From Natrinema caseinilyticum (GTDB taxonomy: Archaea; Halobacteriota; Halobacteria; Halobacteriales; Natrialbaceae): a stretch of DNA of 64,000 nucleotides. Of this stretch, positions 1 through 8,812 are shown piece by piece. The position numbers and the translations under genes were made by a program. The stretch is from NCBI RefSeq assembly GCF_024227435.1, contig NZ_CP100445.1, positions 1,547,369 through 1,611,368 of the forward strand, given 5' to 3'. The first letter of the stretch is position 1. Each line of letters starts with the position of its first letter. Under the pieces are notes generated by a model. The model searched no databases. It saw only the letters and a program-made list of their open reading frames with translations, and was not told the origin of the DNA.

Positions 1-7
1 GGACCGG

Positions 8-208
8 CTACTGCACACGGCTGGCCGACTGCTCGAGCGACCGGATCCCCGCACATTCGAGGGTAGCACTCGTCGCCACCTCCTCGAGTCCGAGCGTCGA
101 ATGAGCAGTACAGTAATAGAACACACTCGCCGCGCCCGATGTCGTATTGATCACGTCAATCCGGTAGGTTGCGGCATCATCACAGGTCGGCCACCATTCG
201 CAGGTCAT
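8..208 (-). CDS. small cysteine-rich haloarchaeal protein
   Basis: A 66-residue protein starting at the ATG that encodes MTCEWWPTC; a TTG four codons upstream is possible. It has a CxxxxxC pair near the N-terminus, a central YYCTAH and one later Cys, which looks like a small metal-binding fold. No signal peptide or membrane segment is visible. Function unknown. I believe it is coding because of its composition (acidic, Trp/Tyr/Cys-containing, unlike GC-shadow frames), but family membership was not checked. Confidence 0.5.
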   Translation of the reverse strand: MTCEWWPTCDDAATYRIDVINTTSGAASVFYYCTAHSTLGLEEVATSATLECAGIRSLEQSASRVQ

Positions 209-489
209 GCAATATGTCAACTATTACCACGACATAGTTGTTTGCTGCCAGTCTCGGGTTAATCGCCTCCTAACAGGTAGTTTCGGCTTGAATGGAGTGC
301 CTTTCTCGAGCAGCCCTCGACAGTCCACACAGTGAGACGTCCTCGAGTTCATCATCATCGACGACAGGTATCTGCGGTACCAGTAACTGCAAACGCACTC
401 GAGGAACGCGAGATGACAGATGACTTCTAACCATCCCCGAGAACAGTTCACCTGATACCAAGATTGAAGCGATAGTATCACTGAGAGAC
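209..489. other. intergenic stretch, no convincing gene
   Basis: About 280 bases between the small Cys-rich gene and the end of the broken SWIM gene. Two overlapping minus-strand frames are open here, one carrying a CVDC motif, but neither has a convincing start or composition. It may be the remnant of a small gene. Confidence 0.4.
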
Positions 490-1982
490 TCAATATCCTG
501 CCGTTTCGAGTTCGTCTAGAAACGCCGGCCGGTTCGAGTGTTTCTCACGGAGATGTTCAATGAGTGGTGCCAGCTCCTTGTCAAATCCGAGGTCCTCTAT
601 GTCACGCAAATGTTCGATAACGGTCCTGTAGTGGTCGCGTCCGGTATCGGCCGCCAGAGACGGTTCCGGCAGGTCCCGATATGCCTCGAAGTACGCTTCT
701 GGATCGACCTCGGCGACGGGCTCTCGATACCGCCGAAGCATCTCGAGGTCATCACTCTCCAGAACCTTCTCGAAGGCCGCCTCGAGGTCGTCCTCGCGGA
801 CGTACAGCTCGATCAGTCGGTCGGGATCGATTCGGCCGAGTTGGGTTCGCAACCCGTGGGAGATCGATTCCCACTCCTCGGCGGAACTGGCCGATCGTAG
901 ATCATCGTAGGCGTCCCAGTCCTCGAAGCGGACGAACAGGGTCCGGAGCATCTCTCGATAGCGCTCGTCGTCGCGTCCACGGTAGAACTCGGCTGCCAGC
1001 TGATGGACGTCGACAGAGTGTGGAAACTCCTCCAGTCCGTCCTCAACGACCTCATGTGCTCGCTCGTCCTGTCCATCGGCTCGTAGCACGTCGATGTATT
1101 GGCGATAAAACTCGCTCCGTTCAATATAGACGTCCTCGAGAACAGCGGCTAGTTGCTCGCGTTCCTCGAGTTCTGAGAGGATCCACAGATAGGTCGACAG
1201 GAGCTGTTGTTCGTCCACAGAGAGATTCGGTTGTTGCTCAGGACGACCATCGCCACCTCGAGACCCGGTCGTCTCCCCATTCTCGTCCGGTCGCGACTCC
1301 ATCTCCTCGAGGATCGTCGTGAGCGTCTCTCCGACGAAGTCAGTCACCTCAAGCGGGCCGACATCAAGGTGTTCGACATCCAGTTCGCCACCGGTGAACA
1401 ATTCGACCTCGAGTCGCCACTGGGTCGGATCTGGAACTCTCTCATCTGTCTCGACGGCATTGTCGATGTCTGTCTGTGGTGTCCCGCTTTCTGATCCGGA
1501 CCCGGCTGCAACGACCGCTCCCGTCTCGTTACTGGCGATGCCGTCCAGCGCTGGAAGGTCTGATTGCACAAGTGAGAGCAGGTACTCGAGATCATCAGCT
1601 GTGGTACACACTTCACGGAGCGCTGTCGTAGTAGTCCCGGACGAAACGAAACTCGGCAGTTCTGTACTGCTCGTAGAGGTATTCGAGGTGCTCACACACT
1701 GTCTCGAGTCGAAGCCCCCCTCGCAAAGACACGCGGCGTCGGCATCGATAGCAGACTCGAGTTGACGACCGTAGTGGCCACTACTGTCGTCGATCCGTTC
1801 CAAGTTTTCGCGTATCGCCTCCGCCAGAGCCCGGTAGATTTCGAGGGCACGCTCGTACTCGCCGTTCTCCCGGTAGGTCGCTGCGAGGTCGTCGTATTCG
1901 GTAAACTCGAGGTGGGTGTCGTACTCAATGATCCCGCGGCGGTCGGTGGCGTTCCCGAACCGGCGGTCAATATCACGCTTAT
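490..1982 (-). pseudogene. C-terminal part of a SWIM zinc-finger protein, cut off by an IS
   Basis: The frame is open from the IS edge to the stop at 490, although its first usable start (TTG) lies at 1803. Reading codons from the IS edge gives KRDIDRRFGN..., then a TPR/HEAT-like helical region (YRENGEYERALEIYRALAE) and acidic helices to a C-terminus ending ETAGY. This is the normal continuation of haloarchaeal SWIM zinc-finger proteins whose N-terminal half lies on the other side of the IS (3684-4716). A Ser/Thr/Glu-rich insertion sits around 1300-1700. Detached from its promoter and Zn finger, it is probably not functional. Confidence 0.8.
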
Positions 1983-1990
1983 GACATCCT

Positions 1991-2010
1991 CCGCGCCGTA
2001 AACGACGCGG
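1991..2010 (-). ncRNA. right-end stem-loop of IS copy 1, likely 3' part of an omega/reRNA
   Basis: In minus-strand sense an 8-bp stem (one G-U pair) closes a TTTA loop, 8 bases before the inferred right end of the element. TnpB guide RNAs are known to derive from the 3' end of tnpB plus the IS right end, with the guide read from flanking DNA. If active, the guide here would be SWIM-gene sequence starting ATAAGCGTGATATTG. Position and structure are seen; transcription is inferred. Confidence 0.45.
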
Positions 2011-2036
2011 TTTCCTCTGTGGAAGTCTCAGCCGGT

Positions 2037-3374
2037 CTACGTCTCCCCAGAGGCAACATTCCCGTCACGCTGGACGGTACTCGGGTCTGTGCGCTGTTCG
2101 TTGGGACGGTGAGAGCGTGATGACTCCGACCAGTCGTGGTCGTCCCACTGGAACCGCACGGGCCGTGCCATCGGCCTGACTGTGTTGCTCGTCTGCCGCT
2201 CTAGGAACGTCTTTGACGCCGTGAGGTCGGCGTGGCCCTCGAACCCACACGGACAGGTGAGCGTGTCCTGATACCGTGTTGTTCGATCAGTCGACCCACA
2301 CTGCGGGCATTCCTGGCTGGTCCACGCTTCCGACCGAACCTCAACCCCAATACCGTATTCCTCGGCAGTACACGCGAGTCGGTCGGTGAAGTGCTTGAAC
2401 GCCCAGAAGTTGTGGGTCTTTGCATTCGTTTCGACCGCCCAGTGTGTTTCCAGCACGTCGGTCAACCCACCAATATACACCGTGTCTACGCCCTCGGCGT
2501 ACAGTCGTTCGATCAGGTCACGACACAACGCATCTTGGGCGTGGTTCCGGCGACGGGTTTGTTTGCGGTACAAGCGTCGGATGCGCTCACAACTGTAGCG
2601 ACCGTCTTCGAGTTTCGACTGGAGTCGGGCGATTTCTCGTGTCGTGTCACGGAACCGCTGGAATAGGTTACGACCCTCGTACAGATACTGCCCGCCGGTC
2701 GTTGTGGTACAGGCGACGAGATTGTTGGCACCAATATCCAGAGCGGCCGTTTTGTCGGCCAGTGGAGTGTCCCGTGCATCGGCAGAAACAGTCACGGGTT
2801 GCGAAGCTCGGAAGGTGCTGTCTGTCTCATCGTACCACAGGTCTAACCGGCCCTGTCTGTCGTAGTCGGGCCAATTCAGGTCGCCAGCGATTTCAAGCCG
2901 GAGACGTCCGGTGTAGTCGTAGCGGTCTTTCAACTCTTTGCCGACCAGTATCTCAAGCCGGGAGCGGTCGCCCCATTCGACGGTGTACGACATGTTTCGA
3001 ATGACGGTCTTGAGTCGGCGTCCATCGTCCTCGTTCCCACGGAAGCCCGGTGGTTCCGGGTGGTCCGTAACCGACGTGTTCGACTCGTCGTGGTATTGTT
3101 CTTTCAGCCGGAAGAATCCGCGCCACGCTTCGCTGTTCTTCCGTATCACCTGTTGGGCGGTGGATGCGCCGACCACGCCTTTGTATTGGCCTTCGAGTCG
3201 GCCTGTATCGACGTCCCACACGCCGCTCTCAAAGCCGTCTTCGTCGATGTACCGCATGAGGCGCTGGTAGTTGACTTCGTTCCAGAGAGCGGCGGAAGCG
3301 TCCAACAGGTCCCGTAGCAGTTGCTCTTCGGTATCAGAGAGCGGTCGCACGGCGAACGTGTTGGTGCGCTTCAC
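2037..3374 (-). CDS. tnpB: TnpB, RNA-guided nuclease of the IS
   Basis: 445 residues from a GTG start giving [18 protein letters not shown], matching the ATG-started copy at 20618. It has the N-terminal helical/WED region (to about residue 200), the RuvC-I motif [11 protein letters not shown] with Asp at about residue 213, a later RuvC-II region ([13 protein letters not shown], Glu), a zinc ribbon (CPQC...CPCG) and RuvC-III ([14 protein letters not shown], Asp), then a basic, polar tail. All catalytic positions expected of TnpB are present, so it may be an active programmable endonuclease. A TATA-like stretch (ACTATTTTCA region) lies between it and the divergent small ORF at 3422. Confidence 0.93.
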   Translation of the reverse strand: MKRTNTFAVRPLSDTEEQLLRDLLDASAALWNEVNYQRLMRYIDEDGFESGVWDVDTGRLEGQYKGVVGASTAQQVIRKNSEAWRGFFRLKEQYHDESNTSVTDHPEPPGFRGNEDDGRRLKTVIRNMSYTVEWGDRSRLEILVGKELKDRYDYTGRLRLEIAGDLNWPDYDRQGRLDLWYDETDSTFRASQPVTVSADARDTPLADKTAALDIGANNLVACTTTTGGQYLYEGRNLFQRFRDTTREIARLQSKLEDGRYSCERIRRLYRKQTRRRNHAQDALCRDLIERLYAEGVDTVYIGGLTDVLETHWAVETNAKTHNFWAFKHFTDRLACTAEEYGIGVEVRSEAWTSQECPQCGSTDRTTRYQDTLTCPCGFEGHADLTASKTFLERQTSNTVRPMARPVRFQWDDHDWSESSRSHRPNEQRTDPSTVQRDGNVASGET

Positions 3375-3421
3375 GCCACAACTATTTTCACGTCGCCGAG
3401 TCAAATAAGACCTGTGCGACA

Positions 3422-3565
3422 ATGCGACCAGCAATAGATATTTCGTATGGACTCCACGGACGGGTGAAAGACCACGCTGAAGCAAACGACCTGTCGCTCG
3501 ATGAGGCGTATATCGAGGTGCTGGAAACCGGACTCGAGACGTTGGAGACCCAGAACGAGCAGTAA
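3422..3565 (+). CDS. small ribbon-helix-helix-like protein encoded inside the IS, divergent from tnpB
   Basis: 47 residues, ATG to TAA. The core, [20 protein letters not shown], has the pattern of ribbon-helix-helix / short-linker antitoxin-like DNA-binding proteins (basic N-terminal strand, DLSLDEAY turn, second helix ending LETLE). It starts 47 bases from the tnpB start and is transcribed away from it, within the element. It may repress tnpB or the element's own promoter. Copy 2 of the IS keeps only a degraded trace of its last codons (about 20530-20560). Assignment rests on pattern only. Confidence 0.6.
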   Translation: MRPAIDISYGLHGRVKDHAEANDLSLDEAYIEVLETGLETLETQNEQ

Positions 3566-3683
3566 CACGGTGGTTTCTCGTCAAGGGTTACGCGATTCAC
3601 GCCCGCCCTGTTCGGTGCTCGGTTCCGACAGCAGCGTGTCGGAACACTCTCGCCTCACGGGAAGGGCGGGGACTCTCTCGCTG

Positions 3684-4716
3684 TTACAGGTCGTCGGCGA
3701 CGCTTTTTTCGATCGGCTGGCCGACCGTGGCGAGAAACCGCTCTCGAAGAGACTCGTTGTCGGCAAGGACCGCACGCAGAAAGTCCCGAAGCGTCTCGAC
3801 GTCCGCGGTCTCGAGTGCTGACTCGAGGTCGTTGCCCGGTATCGACGTCTCGAGGGACACGGAATCCGACGTACTCGATAGTTCGTCCTGAGTCGTATTC
3901 TCCTGAAACTGATCAGTTACCTCGTCGTATCGGTCTCGTACCGCCAGCAACACTGCAACGATGTGTTTGCAGTCGCCCGCGTAGTCGTACGGACAGGAAC
4001 ACCAGCCGTCGAAGTTCTCGGCAGAGAGGTCCACCGTCGTCCGGTATTCCCGGCTCCCTCGTACTTTTGCAGTTACCTCATATCCCTCGACCGTCAGCTC
4101 CCACACACGCCCTTCTTCGAAGTAGGAGACGCCGCGCTGGAACGACTGTGCGGTACAGATATCCCGAATCGCGTCGCGGGTTGGTTCGTAAATCTCGGCG
4201 ACGGGCAGGTCGGTGCTGGTCCCGTCTCGAGACCCGGAACGCGAGTCTGAACCGGAACCAGACGAGTCAGGTGACCACGACCAGTCCTCAAGTGGCACAC
4301 GCTCGGCTACTGCGGGCATCCCTCTCGCCCCAACGTCCTCGAGAAAGCCGATGACGGTTTTCGTTGGGTCGACGTTCCCCCAGCCGTGGTGAGTACCCCA
4401 GAACTCCGTTGCCCACACGAGCTCGTCGTCGACGACGATGCCGACGTTCCCCAGGATGTCCTCTTGGTCGCGATACCGCTTGGAGGGGGCACCGCCGAGC
4501 CCTTTCTGGAGTGTCTGGTTGTACGTGAAATCGTCCCAGGCATCCTCGAGCGATCGGGTCTCGGCCTCACCGACGAACTCCGGCGGCGGCGCTCGCTGTG
4601 GTTTGACCTGGACGACTGACTGGAATCGCGTGTTCCTCGTGGATCGACTCGAGTAACTCGAGTGTCCGACGGTGATCGACCCCGACGTCTGCTTCAGCGT
4701 AGTAACGTAGTATCAT
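3684..4716 (-). pseudogene. N-terminal part of the SWIM zinc-finger protein (frameshift plus IS truncation)
   Basis: Starts at the ATG of MILRYYAEADVG (4716). This frame runs to about 4620, where the protein continues in another frame (...HAIPV | VVQVKPQRAPPPEF...), so one extra base or a two-base loss lies in CCAGTCAGTCGTCCAG. The rest reads through a conserved domain (LGGAPSKRYRDQEDILGNVG, then VWATEFWGTHHGWG), a Ser/Gly-rich linker and a SWIM domain (YFEEGRVWELTVEG, CxC-x7-CxH zinc ligands) and stops at the IS edge after KSVADDL. The SWIM domain usually binds DNA or protein. The N-terminal domain is unrecognised; its fusion to SWIM is unusual to me. Broken twice, it is a pseudogene unless the frameshift is programmed. 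Confidence 0.8.
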
Positions 4717-4974
4717 TGTCGTCTCGAGTGGGCGGGCCGTCGTCCGGGTCGGAGGGCGCATACCGTCCGTATCGTCGGCCACCTCGGCTTTCGTATCGCC
4801 CCCTCGAGCGCCTGTCTGTACCCGCTGGCGACCGGGCGTGAATTGCCTCGGGATCAAGCCCCGAGGTATGCTCCGATACCGTCTGATAAATGCCCGCGTA
4901 TGGCTGGAGAAACCACGACGGGAGTTCACGATGATCGCAGCAATACGTCGGGTTCCGAGGCCCGGCCGCCACAC

Positions 4975-5700
4975 ATGATTACACGACGACTTCGACCGAC
5001 CGAGCAGTATTTTCCGACCGAACCGTGGCTCGAAGCGTATCGAGACGCGATCAATGCGAGCGCCGAGTACGCCGAACGGGCCGACGGCTGGGGCGTCGAT
5101 TTCGACGGGTCGTTCGTCTTTCAGATCGAGAACGTGCCCCTCGAGAGCAAAACGGTAGCCGATCTGCCGCCGGAAATCGTCGAGTCAGTCGAACACCACG
5201 CGAATCGGACTGCGCGGTCGACCGAATCTATCCTGGAGGACGCGCCTGAAGACGTCCGCGAGCGCATCGAATCCCGCAGCGGCCCGCTCGAGGAACGGGT
5301 CGCAGAGGAGGTCCTGACGACCACCCTCGCGGACGTCCCCGACCGGATGTGGCCGGAGCTCAGAGCGACGCTTCCCGACCCCATAGACGACCTGATCGCG
5401 CAACTCGAGGAGAACGTCGCGGCCGACGGCACGATATACGCGTATCTGGATCTCTTCGACACCGAGTGTCGAGGCGTCGATACGCTAACCGACCTCGAGG
5501 AGCGACGCCACGGGTTTCGCCTCGTCGGCGATTACGAGCAGTGGCGAACGCTCGTTCGGGGCAACGGCGACGTCATCGACATGCTGATGGCCGGCGATTT
5601 CGAGCTCGACGGCGACATTCAGGCGATTCTGAAGTATTCCGACGCGGCGGTGGCTCTCGCCGAGGTTTCCGCAGACCTCGACTCGAGGTTCATCGTGTAA
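4975..5700 (+). CDS. SCP2 sterol-carrier-like protein
   Basis: 241 residues from the ATG giving MITRRLRPTEQYF; upstream in-frame starts add only low-complexity sequence. It has an N-terminal alpha-rich part (PTEPWLEAYRDAINASAEYAE) and, at the C-terminus, an SCP2-type lipid-binding fold signature (HGFRLVGDYEQWRTLVRGNGDVIDMLMAGDFELDGD followed by the terminal helix). SCP2 folds bind lipids or hydrophobic cofactors; the ligand in haloarchaea is unknown. No signal peptide. A second SCP2-like gene lies at 7123. Confidence 0.75.
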   Translation: MITRRLRPTEQYFPTEPWLEAYRDAINASAEYAERADGWGVDFDGSFVFQIENVPLESKTVADLPPEIVESVEHHANRTARSTESILEDAPEDVRERIESRSGPLEERVAEEVLTTTLADVPDRMWPELRATLPDPIDDLIAQLEENVAADGTIYAYLDLFDTECRGVDTLTDLEERRHGFRLVGDYEQWRTLVRGNGDVIDMLMAGDFELDGDIQAILKYSDAAVALAEVSADLDSRFIV

Positions 5701-5835
5701 GCTCCGTCGCGAGACGTTCTGCCGGCCACCGATTGCGCTGCAGCGCTGCGTCGCGCCGCCGGTCAGCGGGCGTCTGCGACCGGTGATGCGCTCCCGTCGT
5801 ACCGTCCCGTTTTCGCGTCCGATCGTCTCCGTCCC

Positions 5836-5912
5836 CGGGGACGAACTGCGCTGTGCCGAGAATCGGAACGAACGACGCTGTGCCGGGGATCGGGACGAAC
5901 TGTACCGGACCG
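5836..5912. repeat. imperfect tandem repeat, about 27-bp period
   Basis: About 2.5 copies of a unit based on GGACGAACTGCGCTGTGCCG in the gap between the SCP2-like gene and the end of the membrane-protein gene. No coding signal. Confidence 0.5.
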
Positions 5913-5929
5913 CGAGCACGTCGTCGACG

Positions 5930-6583
5930 CTATCGGTACTCGAGGACCGATCCGTATACCAGGCCGAGCGTGGCGCCGTAGGTCGTCCACGCGACGACGC
6001 CCACCACACCGGCGACCGTCGCGGTATGGGTGGCCGTCGACGTGCCCGTGGTGATCGCCACCCAGATCGGAAGCAAAACGAGTACACCGAGGACGAACCC
6101 GTATCCGGTACCGAGACCGAACGTGGTCGTCGCGAGCGCGGACCGCTCGAGTAGCGGACGGAGGATCCGTCGGGAAGAGTCCGAGCGCCTCGTGAACACG
6201 AGTCCCTTCGCGACGACCGCGTCGAGCGATCCCGAGGTGAAAACGTGAAACGGCACCGCGAACAGCACGCCGAGCGCGAACATCGCGAGCCACCCGCCGT
6301 CCAGGGTCGGCGCGCCGGCGACCGCACCGACCCGTTTGATCGCATCCGTGTCGTACAGTTGGACCACCAGCGCCGCCTGAAATCCTCCGGCGAGCCCGGC
6401 AGCGACAACCGCTTCCAGTGCGGGCCCGTCGACCCGGAGCGATTCGACGATGCCCAGGAACCGGGCCAACGCGGCCCGATACGGGGTCACGTCGGTATCG
6501 ACGCCCGAATCGGCGTCGGAGTCAGTGCTGGCATCGAGTCCCGTGCCAGCATCGGGGCCACTACCAGCATCGGGATCGGACAT
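5930..6583 (-). CDS. haloarchaeal multi-pass membrane protein
   Basis: 217 residues from the ATG giving MSDPDAGSGPDAG. A roughly 40-residue Asp/Ser/Thr/Gly-rich N-terminal tail is followed by a long hydrophobic part with about four membrane helices (VVAAGLAGGFQAALVVQLY, AMFALGVLFAVPFHVF, FVLGVLVLLPIWVAI, GVVGVVAWTTYGATLGLVYG). It resembles the DUF6789-like membrane proteins common in haloarchaea, function unknown. Convergent with the SCP2-like gene. Confidence 0.65.
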   Translation of the reverse strand: MSDPDAGSGPDAGTGLDASTDSDADSGVDTDVTPYRAALARFLGIVESLRVDGPALEAVVAAGLAGGFQAALVVQLYDTDAIKRVGAVAGAPTLDGGWLAMFALGVLFAVPFHVFTSGSLDAVVAKGLVFTRRSDSSRRILRPLLERSALATTTFGLGTGYGFVLGVLVLLPIWVAITTGTSTATHTATVAGVVGVVAWTTYGATLGLVYGSVLEYR

Positions 6584-6869
6584 ACCCGTAGCAATACGTT
6601 CAATGGTGACACGCCTCAGCATTGTTCCGCGTATCCGCGGTCGTTTATACCACGCGGTGGCTACGCCGGCACGACCGGATTCCGTCTGGCCTGTCGACGA
6701 TAGTGTGACAGTCTCTCGGCGGTGAATCGAACCCAGGTCGGGCTGTCGAATCGGCGTACTCGAGAGGCGATGTCGGAGCGATGCGGGGTCACCCCCTCGT
6801 TTTCTCGTGCGGTCTTTGATCGGATTTCGTGACCAAAATTATTTACTATCGGATGTGGGCCGAATCCAT

Positions 6870-7112
6870 ATGCGCGAGATACTAGCACGAAATCTCGGCG
6901 GCAAACCGATCGTTGGAATCGACGGGACCGATTTCGGTATCCTGGCTACCATCACGATGGACCCCAAGTCCGGCGCTCTCCGGGACCTCGTGGTCGAAAC
7001 CGGTCGGCCGTCGGCCGTATCCGTTCGATCCGACGGCGATAATCGACTGCGGATTCCGGTCAGCAACGTCGAGACGGTAAACGATCAGATCGTCGTCCGG
7101 ACCGACGACTGA
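6870..7112 (+). CDS. PRC-barrel domain protein
   Basis: 80 residues from the ATG of MREILARNLGGKPIVG. The whole protein is one PRC-barrel: GKPIVGIDGTDFGILATI, then DLVVETGR and RLRIPVSNVETVNDQIVV. Stand-alone archaeal PRC-barrel proteins are small beta-barrel adaptors; some act with the cell-division machinery (CdpB family) and others in RNA handling. An AT-rich box (AAAATTATTTACTATC) about 30 bases upstream fits a leaderless promoter. Convergent with 7123-7710. Confidence 0.85.
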   Translation: MREILARNLGGKPIVGIDGTDFGILATITMDPKSGALRDLVVETGRPSAVSVRSDGDNRLRIPVSNVETVNDQIVVRTDD

Positions 7113-7122
7113 ACCCCGACCG

Positions 7123-7710
7123 TCACTCGAGCGTCTCAGCCGGTTCCGGTCGGACCTGTTCGGACAGCGAGTCCATGATCGGTGCGAGGCGGGTCCCTTT
7201 GTGAACCGGCCCGTCCATATCGTACTGCTGCTGTATGTAGCCGCGAATCGGGTGAACGGTTCCGACGATCAGGCCGACGAGCGTCTCCGCCGGTCCCGTT
7301 ATTTCCAGCATCGGATCGTCGAGTCGACCCGGACCGCCGTACATCGTCCGCTCGGCTTCGTCGACGACGAGATAGCCCGTCATCGGGCAGTCCGTGGCCT
7401 CGAGGGAGGCGGTAATGTCGTCGTCGATAGTTGCTCGGACGTCCGGTGACGATTCGACGAGCACGGCGGTCCGCGTCCAGATCAGTTCCTGGACCAGTCG
7501 GGCGATCTCGGGAGTGTCCGAGACGACCGACGCGAAATCCACGGACCCTATCCGATCGATCACGCGACGGACCGTCGCCGGATTATTGCGGACGAGCGCC
7601 TCGGTGTTACCGTCCATTGCGTCGAACAGCCGAGGGAGGTCGGCTTCGAATTCGTCGTCAGATTTCTCGAGCGATGCGTCGATTTCCTGGAGTAGATCGT
7701 CACTCGGCAT
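7123..7710 (-). CDS. SCP2-like lipid-binding protein
   Basis: 195 residues. Helical N-terminal half, then MTGYLVVDEAERTMYGG, LDDPMLEITGPAETLVGLIVG and a last part HPIRGYIQQQYDMDGPVHKGTRLAPIMD that fits the SCP2 sterol-transfer fold (the GPxxTLxxLxxG core and the final helix). Acidic and soluble. Ligand unknown. It shares fold, not close sequence, with the 4975 gene. Confidence 0.65.
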   Translation of the reverse strand: MPSDDLLQEIDASLEKSDDEFEADLPRLFDAMDGNTEALVRNNPATVRRVIDRIGSVDFASVVSDTPEIARLVQELIWTRTAVLVESSPDVRATIDDDITASLEATDCPMTGYLVVDEAERTMYGGPGRLDDPMLEITGPAETLVGLIVGTVHPIRGYIQQQYDMDGPVHKGTRLAPIMDSLSEQVRPEPAETLE

Positions 7711-7991
7711 GGCTTTCGGTAGTGGGTCAGCCGGAGAGTCCCGCTGGTAGCACCGAAGCGACGAGCGGCGAACAGTCTACTCCATGGAATACGCGGACAT
7801 TTATACCCGGCCTTGCGACGAACGGGAACCGAAATCGGGGCTCGTCGCGAGAGCGGCCGAGGCAGATCCGACGGACGGGTTCGATGCAGTCCCACCCCTC
7901 GCCAGCCGCGGCCGCGTCGACTTCCTCCCCCTGGAGGGGGCTTCCGTCCGCCACGTGTCACGCCGTCCGGGTCCGTGGTTTCGAATCCGAG

Positions 7992-8642
7992 TCACGGGAC
8001 GATCTGCGAGAGCAGTTTCGATTCGATTTTCCGCAGGTGACCGCCGACCGTTCCCCCTGTACACCCGAGTTCGTCGCCGATATCTTCGTGCGTAACGGCC
8101 CGCGGCACGTCGTAGTACCCCATATCGACAGCGGTCCGAAGAATCTCCTGCTGGCGATCGGTAAGTTGGGAGAACAACCGATCCGTATCCGGTTCGTAGG
8201 TCCCCGTCTTGAGGAGTTTGAGCCGGATCCCGTCGGGAACGTCCGGAATAGCCTTCTGGAAGCTCTTTACGTCGCCGATCATCGTGACGCACAACCCCCC
8301 ACGGCGCGTAAACTCGAGCGGCGTATCGAAGATGAACTCGAACTTCTTGAGCATATTCAGCAGACCGACGAGTTTCTCGTCCGACTCGACGTGGATATAC
8401 GCGTGTATCACGTCGTCGACTCCCGAAAGCTGATACTTATACACCATCGGAGAGTCCTCCAAGATGGACGCGAGGGCGTCTCTATCGCCCGAAAATTGAT
8501 AGATCGTGACGATCGTTTCGTCCGCGAGGAGATTGACGTTGTGAAGGAGTTCGCGGTTGATATCGGGGTGTTCTGCGATCTGCTGATCGACAGGATGGAG
8601 ACCCTCGTCGTCCGGAATGATGATGCATTTCGCGTATCTCAT
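7992..8642 (-). CDS. HTH_10 (Bat-type) transcriptional regulator
   Basis: 216 residues. An N-terminal sensor-like region (about 1-150) is followed by the C-terminal HTH_10 domain of bacterio-opsin activator proteins: LTDRQQEILRTAVDMGYYDVPRA..., EDIGDELGCTGGTVGGHLRKIESKLL. Such proteins are haloarchaeal one-component regulators; the signal is not deducible. Monocistronic. A paralogue of the same architecture is at 18002. Confidence 0.9.
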   Translation of the reverse strand: MRYAKCIIIPDDEGLHPVDQQIAEHPDINRELLHNVNLLADETIVTIYQFSGDRDALASILEDSPMVYKYQLSGVDDVIHAYIHVESDEKLVGLLNMLKKFEFIFDTPLEFTRRGGLCVTMIGDVKSFQKAIPDVPDGIRLKLLKTGTYEPDTDRLFSQLTDRQQEILRTAVDMGYYDVPRAVTHEDIGDELGCTGGTVGGHLRKIESKLLSQIVP

Positions 8643-8812
8643 TTCACGATGGTCGCCACATTTCGAACGTACTTCTTGTTACCGATTATCAGGGAAGGTA
8701 TAGACCGAGGCCGGAGCCCGGTGCCGGCTTCGGAATCCAGCTTACCCGTCCGTCGTCGGACGCGTCGTCCGGTGCAGAGTCGTCGGCTGATCGAACGAGA
8801 CGGCATCGGCGT

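Larger units (their letters stand above)
1983..3685 (-). mobile_element. IS200/IS605-group element (IS1341 type, tnpB only), copy 1
   Basis: About 1.70 kb with no terminal inverted repeats. The right end (minus-strand sense) reads GGAGGATGTC, shared with copy 2 at 21624-21633; the left end begins at or near CAGCGAGAGAGTCCCC, also shared with copy 2 (20394). A stem-loop lies just inside the right end. It carries a complete tnpB and a small divergent ORF but no Y1 transposase tnpA, so movement would need a TnpA in trans. It splits the SWIM gene: joining the flanks within a few bases of the inferred ends (…GACGACCTGT + ATAAGCGT…) restores one open frame. The exact left boundary is uncertain by 2-3 bases. 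Confidence 0.85.

Noticed and set aside
224-493. An 89-codon minus-strand frame with a CVDC motif
   Set aside because: It overlaps another open frame, has no clear start and no partner Cys pair at zinc-ribbon spacing; left as possible remnant only.
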